From an uncultured Lachnospiraceae bacterium (GTDB lineage Bacteria > Bacillota > Clostridia > Lachnospirales > Lachnospiraceae), in NCBI GenBank assembly GCA_946544235.1, contig CAMNMC010000070.1, forward strand, positions 1-64,000: a DNA stretch of 64,000 bases, written 5' to 3'. Positions within the stretch are counted from its first letter, which is position 1; every line of letters starts with the position of its first letter. This document shows positions 21,713 through 29,398 of this stretch, piece after piece. The position numbers and the translations under genes were made by a program. The notes beneath the pieces are model-generated. The model was not told the origin of the DNA, searched no databases, and was given only the letters and a program-made list of their open reading frames with translations.

Positions 21713-23602
21713 ATGGGGCAGACAAAAACGATGGATGATAATAAGCTGGTGAAAACTGATGCTTCTGATGAAATTACCAAAGAGAATAAATCTGTAGTAT
21801 CTGCAGATGATAAAGAAGATAAAGTAGAGGGTATTTCCGGAAATAAAACAGAGACTATTGCAGAGGATAAGCCGGAAAAAAAAACCGGAGATCAGTCTGA
21901 AGAAAAATCTGAGAAAAAAACAGAAGAAAAATCCGAACTAGATTCCGGGGATAAAGCTGAAGATAACACTGAGAGTGAATCAGATAAAGAGTCTATAGAC
22001 AGTACGGCTGACAAATCTGAGGCAAAAACGGTAAATGAGGTTGAAGAAAAATCAACGAAGGATGCCGATGTTGAACCGGAAGAAAAATTGACGAATGATG
22101 TCAATGAAGAACCGGAAATAAAGACGAAGGATGCCGATGATAAATCGCATAAAGAACTCGAAGATGATAAACCGTACGTAGATACGGCAGCCTTCGAGAG
22201 TGTAAAAAAGAAGAAGCATATTATGAGATGGATCATGACCGGTCTTGCGGGTCTGATCGTAATTTTTTATTTTGTGATGGTGTATCTTTCACACAAGTAT
22301 TTTGCTCCGGGAACAAGGATTAACGGCCAGGATTATTCCTTCAGATCCTATGAAGATGTTTTGAATGATGTAAATTCAAAATATGAGGGTTATGTTCTTC
22401 GTATAAGATACAGAAATGGTGAGGATCTTTTCAACAAGGATGAGGCAGGTCTTATAGTTACCGCAGAGAAGGATGTTAAGAAGATCAAAAAGAAACAGAA
22501 TCCATTCCTTTGGTTCACCTATCTCTGGAGTGATGATAATACGGTTGAATTCGAATTTGACTGTGACAAGGAAGTTTTGATGAAGAGTATCGAAAACAGT
22601 GAGTTCCTTGATCCGGAGAAGATGATAAGTCCCGAAGAACCGACTCTTGAATTTAATAAAAGAACAGGACACGTCGAGGTTATTGAGGGTGACGATGGAA
22701 CTCAGCTTGACAAGTTTGCTGTATTTCTTATCTGCTATGATGCTGTTAAAAATGTAGAAGGATATGTGGATATAAAGAACAGCGACTGTTATATCGAACC
22801 TCAATACTATGCGGATTCACCGCGTATCGTAAATACGGTCAATCGTATAAACCATTATCTTGATGCAAAGGTTACTTATCTTTACGGAAGCATCAGAATA
22901 GAATTGTCACCGGAGAATATTTATAATATTCTTGATATTTCCGATGATTATTCCGTATATCTCTCCAAGCAGAAGGTTCGGAGCTTTATAGAAAGAATAT
23001 CCGACGATTATGATACCTATGGTAAGGAGAGGAACTTCAGAACTCATGACGGTAAGCTTTTTAAAGTGAACAGTGATGAATACGGATATCAGATTGATAT
23101 TGATAAGGAGGCAGATCTCCTGTATATCGCTATTTCAAGCGGTGAAACTATTGAGAGAGAACCGGAGTTTATTCATAAGGGCTACAGCTATGATAAACCT
23201 CATGATGATCTGGGTAAGAACTATGCCGAGGTTAATCTGACCAAGCAGAAGGTTTATCTCTATATCGATGGCAAGGTAATTCTTGAATCAGATTGTGTCA
23301 GCGGAAATATGAGTGAAGAACATGGAACGCCAAGCGGTCTTTATGATCTGGACGGAATGTATTACAAGGTTGTTCTTACAGGTCCTGATTATGCTTCACC
23401 GGTAACGTACTGGATGCCGTTTAATGATGACATCGGTTTCCATGATGCAACCTGGAGGAGTTATTTCGGTGGTGATATTTATATGACTAACGGTTCGCAC
23501 GGATGTGTCAATCTGCCTTTTGAAACCGCTGAGCAGATTTATAATACGATCGAACCGGGCTTCCCTGTTATACTTTACTGGGAAGAAGAGCTTTCAAGAT
23601 AA
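21713..23602 (+). CDS. Membrane-anchored L,D-transpeptidase (YkuD) with long Lys/Glu-rich cytoplasmic N-terminal region
   Basis: TM WIMTGLAGLIVIFYFVMVYLS; catalytic motif IGFHDATWRSYFGGDIYMTNGSHGCVNLPFETA. Confidence 0.9.
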   Translation: MGQTKTMDDNKLVKTDASDEITKENKSVVSADDKEDKVEGISGNKTETIAEDKPEKKTGDQSEEKSEKKTEEKSELDSGDKAEDNTESESDKESIDSTADKSEAKTVNEVEEKSTKDADVEPEEKLTNDVNEEPEIKTKDADDKSHKELEDDKPYVDTAAFESVKKKKHIMRWIMTGLAGLIVIFYFVMVYLSHKYFAPGTRINGQDYSFRSYEDVLNDVNSKYEGYVLRIRYRNGEDLFNKDEAGLIVTAEKDVKKIKKKQNPFLWFTYLWSDDNTVEFEFDCDKEVLMKSIENSEFLDPEKMISPEEPTLEFNKRTGHVEVIEGDDGTQLDKFAVFLICYDAVKNVEGYVDIKNSDCYIEPQYYADSPRIVNTVNRINHYLDAKVTYLYGSIRIELSPENIYNILDISDDYSVYLSKQKVRSFIERISDDYDTYGKERNFRTHDGKLFKVNSDEYGYQIDIDKEADLLYIAISSGETIEREPEFIHKGYSYDKPHDDLGKNYAEVNLTKQKVYLYIDGKVILESDCVSGNMSEEHGTPSGLYDLDGMYYKVVLTGPDYASPVTYWMPFNDDIGFHDATWRSYFGGDIYMTNGSHGCVNLPFETAEQIYNTIEPGFPVILYWEEELSR

Positions 23603-23620
23603 AGTGAAGGTGATATTTAT

Positions 23621-24466
23621 ATGAATCAGACAGAGATTAATGATGGATTTGAAAATATAGAAGAGGCATACGGGTTTATATCAGATAAGCTTGCCGGAAG
23701 AGTGAAACCTGAAACAGGTATAGTACTGGGATCGGGACTTGGTGATTTTGCAGATCAGATAAGTGACAGAATAGAAATACCATATAGTGATATTCCTAAT
23801 TTTCCAACCTCATCCGTTGAAGGTCATAAGGGTTGCTTTGTTTTCGGAAGGCTGGAGGGCGTACCGGTAGTGTGTATGCAGGGAAGAGTTCATTACTATG
23901 AGGGCTATCCGATGCAGAAGGTTGTTATGCCGATAAGACTTATGTGCAGAATGGGTATCGACAAGCTTATACTCACAAATGCAGCCGGCGGAATAGGCGA
24001 CAGTCTTGAACCCGGAAGCCTTATGATAATAACGGATCAGATCACGAGCTTTGTTCCGTCTCCGCTTATCGGAAGGAACTATGATGCCGGTCCGAGATTT
24101 CCTGATATGAGCAGTGTTTACGCGCCTGAGCTTGTTGAGGTCATAAAAAAAACTGCAGAAGAATGTAAAATAGATATTAAGAGCGGAGTATATCTTCAGA
24201 CCACAGGACCTAATTATGAAACTCCTGCGGAAATACGTATGTATAAAGCTCTCGGAGCTGATGCGGTCGGAATGAGTACCGCAGTTGAAGCGATGGCTGC
24301 CGTCCATGCCGGCGTCAAAGTAGCAGGCATATCCTGCATTACAAATAAAGCCTCCGGCCTTTCAACAACCCCACTTTCCCACTCAGAAGTCCAATCCGTC
24401 GCCGACAAGGTCCAATCCGACTTTCAGATTTTACTAAGGCGAATTGTGTTATTGCTTAGTAGTTAA
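23621..24466 (+). CDS. punA: Purine-nucleoside phosphorylase
   Basis: TGIVLGSGLGDFAD..MQGRVHYYEGYPMQKVVMPIR..LTNAAGGI..TGPNYETPAEIRMYKALGADAVGMST. Confidence 0.93.
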   Translation: MNQTEINDGFENIEEAYGFISDKLAGRVKPETGIVLGSGLGDFADQISDRIEIPYSDIPNFPTSSVEGHKGCFVFGRLEGVPVVCMQGRVHYYEGYPMQKVVMPIRLMCRMGIDKLILTNAAGGIGDSLEPGSLMIITDQITSFVPSPLIGRNYDAGPRFPDMSSVYAPELVEVIKKTAEECKIDIKSGVYLQTTGPNYETPAEIRMYKALGADAVGMSTAVEAMAAVHAGVKVAGISCITNKASGLSTTPLSHSEVQSVADKVQSDFQILLRRIVLLLSS

Positions 24467-24549
24467 TCGGATCGGGTTCGAAAAATATATACACTTGAAT
24501 GTGTTATTTGATATAATTGAAAGCGTATATTATTATAGGATATGTACAT

Positions 24550-24620
24550 GATTTGCACGCATATATGCCTCCGAAGGCGTATTTTAGCTACAACTGAGGA
24601 GGCATATATGCGTGCAAATC
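24550..24620 (+). repeat. Conserved-loop/variable-stem hairpin, site A
   Basis: 23-bp perfect stem gatttgcacgcatatatgcctcc / ggaggcatatatgcgtgcaaatc around 25-nt loop GAAGGCGTATTTTAGCTACAACTGA. Confidence 0.95.
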
Positions 24621-24654
24621 TATTGAATATTTATGAAATACAAGGTAGTAAAAT

Positions 24655-27120
24655 ATGACAAGAGAACAATTTAGACAACTCGTAGACTCACAGATACTTG
24701 TGCTTGACGGCGCAACCGGAACCAATCTTATGAGCGTCGGAATGCCGCTCGGGGTATGTCCTGAAAAATGGATACTCGAGCATCCGAAGAAGCTTATAGA
24801 ACTGCAGACATCCTTTATTGAAGCAGGATCAAATATAGTTTATGCACCGACCTTTACCTGTAACAGGATCAAGCTTCAGGAATATCATCTTGAAGATGAG
24901 ACAGTAAGGATGAATAAGGAGCTGGTGGCTCTTTCGAAGGAAGTAATATCCAGAAATAATTTCAGAGGATATGTTGCCGGCGATATGACCATGACCGGGA
25001 GACAGCTTTATCCGATCGGTGATATCAGATTTGAACAACTGGTTGATGTTTATAAGGAACAGGCATCGGCGCTTATAGAGGCCGGTTCTGATCTTATTGT
25101 TGTAGAGACAATGATGAGCCTTCAGGAAACCAGAGCTGCCCTCATAGCGATAAGAGAAGTATCCGATGAGATACCTGTCATTGTAAGCATGACCTTTAAT
25201 GAGGATGGAAAAACACTTTACGGCACACCGCCTGAGGTTGCCGTTACTGTACTTCAGGGACTTCATGCTGATGCAGTCGGTATCAACTGCTCAACCGGTC
25301 CTGAAGAAATGATAGAACTTGTTGAGAGAATGAAGAAGTATGCTGAAATACCTGTATTTGCCAAGCCAAATGCCGGTATGCCGGAGCTTGTCGACGGAAA
25401 AACGGTTTATCTGATGAAACCGGAGCATTTTGCGGACTGTGCAAGAAAGCTCGTATATGCAGGTGCCTCCTTTGTCGGTGGCTGCTGTGGTTCGGACTGC
25501 AGGCATATTGCAAGACTTAAACGTGAGGTCAGATCTCTGCCTACACCTCATATAAATGATACTCACAGAAGAACTCTCTGTTCAGAGACCATGATGCTTG
25601 ATATACCTCTTGACGGACCATTTCTTGTTGTCGGCGAAAGGATCAATCCGACCGGCAAAAAGGCTCTTCAGGCTGAACTCAGAGAAGGAAAGCTTGATCT
25701 GGTTGCAGATATGGCTGTTTCCCAGGAGAAGAACGGAGCGGCTGTCCTCGACATAAATATGGGTGTCAATGGTATTGATGAAGAAGAGATGATGACGAAG
25801 GCGATATATGAGGTTACGGGTCTTACTCCGCTGCCTCTCTGTATCGATTCGAGCTATATAAATGTTATTGAGACTGCTCTCAGGATATATCCTGGAAGAG
25901 CCCTTATCAACTCTGTTTCTCTTGAAGAGAAGAAGTGCAGACCACTTTTCAGACTTGCGAGGAAATACGGTGCAATGTGTATCCTGCTCCCTCTTTCCGA
26001 TGCCGGTCTTCCTGAGACTGCAGAGGAGAAGAAGAATAATGTCAGAGAGCTTGTCCGCATCGCTCTTGAGGAAGGGCTTACGATGAATGACCTTGTGGTA
26101 GACGGACTTGTTTCAACAGTAGGTGCGCTTAAGGATGCTGCACTTATGACACTTGATACGATCAGGTTCTGCCATGATGAGCTTCAGCTTCCGACTATCT
26201 GCGGTCTGTCTAACATATCCTTCGGACTTCCGGAGAGAATAAACGTAAATACAGCATTTCTCACCATGGCTATTGCAGAGGGACTTACCATGGCTATTGC
26301 CAATCCGGGGCAGGATCAGCTGATAAATGCTGCCTATGCATCGGATCTTCTTCTGAATAAGCCAGAGGCTGATAATATTTACGTTTCAAAGGTCAGACAT
26401 ATAGATACTGCTGCTGGTGGCGCTGCTAAGAGTTCTTCTTCCGGAACAGGCAGTAATTCTTCTTCCGGCAGTGCTGATGGAAGCGGCTCAGCTTCATCCG
26501 GTTCACCGGTTTATGATTGTGTCATTAACGGAAATAAGAGACAGATAGTCGATGAAGTTAAGAAGATGCTTTCTGCAGGATCAACTCCTAAGGATATTAT
26601 TGATAATGAGCTTATACCGGCAATTAACAGGGTTGGTGTTCTTTTTGAAGAGAAGAAATTCTTCCTTCCACAGCTTATTTCCGGCGCAAATGCAATGGAT
26701 GCGGCCATCGAATATATCACGCCGCTCTTAAATACCGGAGCAGCGCAGGAGAAGAAGGGTACGGTTGTATTTGCTTCTGTTGAAGGTGATATTCATGAGA
26801 TAGGCAAAAATCTCTGCGTTCTTATGCTTAAGAATTATGGTTATGATGTTATAGATCTTGGCAAGGATGTACCTGCTGATGTGATCGTCAAGGCGGCAGA
26901 AGATAATAAGGCTGACATCATAGGTCTTTCAGCTCTTATGACAACAACCATGATGAAGATGAAAGAGGTTATTGAATTTGCTCATAAGAGCGGATGCAAG
27001 GCCAAGGTGATCATCGGTGGAGCAGTTATTACGGAAAGCTTTGCCGAGGAAATCGGCGCCGATGGATATTCCAAGGATGCAAATGAATGCGTCAGGCTTG
27101 TTCAGAGTATCATCGGATAA
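24655..27120 (+). CDS. metH: Cobalamin-dependent methionine synthase (Hcy-binding, pterin-binding and B12-binding domains; no C-terminal reactivation domain)
   Basis: LVLDGATGTNLM..GGCCGSDCRHI..VGERINPTGKKALQ..EGDIHEIGKNLCVLMLKNYGYDVIDLG; ends after the B12 domain; Ser/Gly-rich linker AKSSSSGTGSNSSSGSADGSGSASSGS. Confidence 0.92.
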   Translation: MTREQFRQLVDSQILVLDGATGTNLMSVGMPLGVCPEKWILEHPKKLIELQTSFIEAGSNIVYAPTFTCNRIKLQEYHLEDETVRMNKELVALSKEVISRNNFRGYVAGDMTMTGRQLYPIGDIRFEQLVDVYKEQASALIEAGSDLIVVETMMSLQETRAALIAIREVSDEIPVIVSMTFNEDGKTLYGTPPEVAVTVLQGLHADAVGINCSTGPEEMIELVERMKKYAEIPVFAKPNAGMPELVDGKTVYLMKPEHFADCARKLVYAGASFVGGCCGSDCRHIARLKREVRSLPTPHINDTHRRTLCSETMMLDIPLDGPFLVVGERINPTGKKALQAELREGKLDLVADMAVSQEKNGAAVLDINMGVNGIDEEEMMTKAIYEVTGLTPLPLCIDSSYINVIETALRIYPGRALINSVSLEEKKCRPLFRLARKYGAMCILLPLSDAGLPETAEEKKNNVRELVRIALEEGLTMNDLVVDGLVSTVGALKDAALMTLDTIRFCHDELQLPTICGLSNISFGLPERINVNTAFLTMAIAEGLTMAIANPGQDQLINAAYASDLLLNKPEADNIYVSKVRHIDTAAGGAAKSSSSGTGSNSSSGSADGSGSASSGSPVYDCVINGNKRQIVDEVKKMLSAGSTPKDIIDNELIPAINRVGVLFEEKKFFLPQLISGANAMDAAIEYITPLLNTGAAQEKKGTVVFASVEGDIHEIGKNLCVLMLKNYGYDVIDLGKDVPADVIVKAAEDNKADIIGLSALMTTTMMKMKEVIEFAHKSGCKAKVIIGGAVITESFAEEIGADGYSKDANECVRLVQSIIG

Positions 27121-27159
27121 ATAAACGCTTTATTTGACAGAATTTTTAGGGCGTTATTA

Positions 27160-27188
27160 TTGACATAGTCAGCTTAAATCAATATAAT
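27160..27188 (+). promoter_or_regulatory. Sigma70-type promoter TTGACA-17-TATAAT
   Basis: Upstream of ilvN. Confidence 0.8.
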
Positions 27189-27276
27189 TGTCTTTATGAT
27201 AAATCAGTGCATAACACAGATATTTAATGAATAAGGATGGTCTCAAGGGATCATTGCTTGAAAGGTGGAATATGAT

Positions 27277-27756
27277 ATGAAGACTAAGGTTTTATCTCTA
27301 CTTGTTGATAACACATCAGGTGTTCTCAGCAGAGTTTCCGGAATGTTCAGCCGTAGAGGTTATAATATTGACAGTTTATCCGTAGGTGTTACGGAGAATC
27401 CTAAATACTCACGTATGACTGTTGCTGTCAGCGGTGATGACCGTATACTCAGTCAGATCAAGAAGCAGCTCAATAAGCTTGAGGATGTTGTTGATATCAT
27501 AGAGCTTGAGGATGGCTCATCAGTAAGAAGAGAGCTTGTGCTTGTCAAGGTTAAGGCTGATATGCAGGAGAGACAGGAGATCATTGCGGTAGCAAATGTA
27601 TTCAGAGCCAGCATAGTTGATGTTTCACCGGATTCACTTATGATAGAGCTTACGGGAAATACAAACAAGATAGAAGCTTTCATTAATCTTCTGAATGGCT
27701 TCACCATTCAGGAATTCGTAAGAACAGGACTTACAGGTCTGGTTCGTGGTAATTAG
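27277..27756 (+). CDS. ilvN: Acetolactate synthase small subunit
   Basis: KVLSLLVDNTSGVLSRVSGMFSRRGYNIDSLSVGVTENPKYSRMT. Confidence 0.95.
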   Translation: MKTKVLSLLVDNTSGVLSRVSGMFSRRGYNIDSLSVGVTENPKYSRMTVAVSGDDRILSQIKKQLNKLEDVVDIIELEDGSSVRRELVLVKVKADMQERQEIIAVANVFRASIVDVSPDSLMIELTGNTNKIEAFINLLNGFTIQEFVRTGLTGLVRGN

Positions 27757-27766
27757 TTTCAAATAT

Positions 27767-27800
27767 AAATGCAGTGCAGCTGTTCTGCACTGCATTTTTT
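27767..27800 (+). terminator. Intrinsic terminator
   Basis: aaatgcagtgcag-ctgtt-ctgcactgcatttttt. Confidence 0.92.
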
Positions 27801-27855
27801 AAACTGCTTATGTGTGAAAAACGGATGTATCATTTTTTTATGGGAGGGCAAAAAT

Positions 27856-28695
27856 ATGATAAGATATACGAATGTATTTGATAACAGAAATATGCTTCTG
27901 ATCGAGCAGGGTGGCTGCTATTTTGTTTACGAGCATCAGATGGACAGGTCCAACACGAGCATTTCTGCTGCAAATGCCTATTTCATGAGAGAGATGAACG
28001 TTAAGAAGCGTCAGGTTCTCTGTCAGCTTAACGGAACATCGCTCCGCATGCAGGCTGGTGCCATGCAGTGGATGACCGGTAATATTCAGATGAAGACCGG
28101 GCTGAACATCGGAAATGTTCTCGGTAAAGCCATTAAGGCAAAGGTTACCGGCGAGTCGCTTGCAAAGCCTATTTATGAGGGACAGGGCTGCATAATGCTT
28201 GAGCCTACATATAATCATATTCTTATTGAGGATGTTGGTGCCTGGGGACCAAACGGAGTTGTACTTGATGACGGACTCTTTCTTGCGTGCGATTCAAGCG
28301 TTGAGGAAAAGGTTATTGCAAGACACAATATTTCTTCAGCTGTTTTCGGTGGTGAGGGTATCTGGAATCTGAGCCTTCGCGGACAGGGTTTCTGCGTCCT
28401 TGAATCGCCTGTTCCCAGAGAAGAGCTTTTTGTATTTGATCTTGATAATGATGTATTGAAAATAGATGGAAATATGGCCATTGCATGGTCAGCTTCACTG
28501 CAGTTTACCGTTGAGAAGACATCAAAGTCACTTATCGGTTCTGCCATAAGTAAGGAAGGCCTTGTAAATGTTTACAGAGGTACGGGACGCGTTATGATGG
28601 CTCCTACAATTCCTGGAACACTCGATAAGTTTGAGAATAACGGACCTGAGCAGAAGTCGTCAAATGCACATCCAATGTCATCACTTGGAGACTGA
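27856..28695 (+). CDS. AIM24 (DUF124) family protein
   Basis: VLCQLNGTSLRMQAGAMQWMTGNIQMKTG..GQGCIMLEPTYNHILIED..GEGIWNLSLRGQGFCVLESPVP; ATG 27856 with RBS gggaggg. Confidence 0.85.
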   Translation: MIRYTNVFDNRNMLLIEQGGCYFVYEHQMDRSNTSISAANAYFMREMNVKKRQVLCQLNGTSLRMQAGAMQWMTGNIQMKTGLNIGNVLGKAIKAKVTGESLAKPIYEGQGCIMLEPTYNHILIEDVGAWGPNGVVLDDGLFLACDSSVEEKVIARHNISSAVFGGEGIWNLSLRGQGFCVLESPVPREELFVFDLDNDVLKIDGNMAIAWSASLQFTVEKTSKSLIGSAISKEGLVNVYRGTGRVMMAPTIPGTLDKFENNGPEQKSSNAHPMSSLGD

Positions 28696-28792
28696 TACCG
28701 GTCGAAATATTGATATATACATTGGTTTATACTGTCTTGGGTTTGATAAATATCAGTGAAAGTTAAATTATTGATACGGGGGCTTTTAGCAG

Positions 28793-29398
28793 GTGAATCA
28801 TCTTGAAGCACAATCGTATATAATGCCGTTTATAGAGGATAAGATCCCTGAAGCAAAGCAGGAGGATTTTGTCCTCCATATGAACAGCTGTCCAAAATGC
28901 CGCGAAGAGCTGGAAATATATTATACTCTTATGATCGGGATGAAACAGATCGACTCCAAACAGGAGATCGCAACTGATTTCAGTGCCGATCTTTCAGCAC
29001 GTCTGAAAAAACTTGAGCATCATCTTAAGGGACGTAAGAGAAGAAAATTTTCAGCATTCTCAATTGTAATCGCAGGCATAGTGGCAGCTATTTTTATTTT
29101 TTACGGCAGAGCCCTTAACAAGGTTTATTATTTCGAGCAGGACAGGAAGCTAAGATCTCAGGGAAATGCGTATTTTCACAGAGAACTAAGTGATCCGCTT
29201 CTTATTTCGGACAGAGACAGGATACGTGACAGCATAAAATATGAAACCGTTCCCGAAGCCAGTATATTTAAGAAGATAGAGGTTTACAGAGGGATAAGGA
29301 ATAACTTTGATAATATTGATAGGATCGGTAACGATATTTACGATGACAGAGAGATAACTACGGAGGAAGTAAAGGATGAAGAAGCTTCTGCTGATTGA
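28793..29398 (+). CDS. Anti-sigma-factor-like zinc-finger membrane protein
   Basis: FVLHMNSCPKCREELEIYYTL (HxxxCxxC) plus one TM FSIVIAGIVAAIFIFYG. Confidence 0.65.
   Translation: MNHLEAQSYIMPFIEDKIPEAKQEDFVLHMNSCPKCREELEIYYTLMIGMKQIDSKQEIATDFSADLSARLKKLEHHLKGRKRRKFSAFSIVIAGIVAAIFIFYGRALNKVYYFEQDRKLRSQGNAYFHRELSDPLLISDRDRIRDSIKYETVPEASIFKKIEVYRGIRNNFDNIDRIGNDIYDDREITTEEVKDEEASAD

Noticed and set aside
24550-24620. Transposon terminal inverted repeats / MITE with target site duplication
   Set aside because: Arms differ between copies and no consistent flanking duplication is visible; no transposase ORF in the window. Kept as an open mechanism in the main finding rather than called as a mobile element.
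27121-27276. T-box or other ilv attenuator upstream of ilvN
   Set aside because: No convincing T-box sequence (AGGGTGGNACCGCG) or leader peptide with Ile/Val/Leu codons; only a strong promoter seen.
27769-27855. N-terminal extension of the AIM24-family ORF from the track start
   Set aside because: The extension is translated from the ilvN terminator hairpin; ATG at 27856 has a good RBS and matches the family start.
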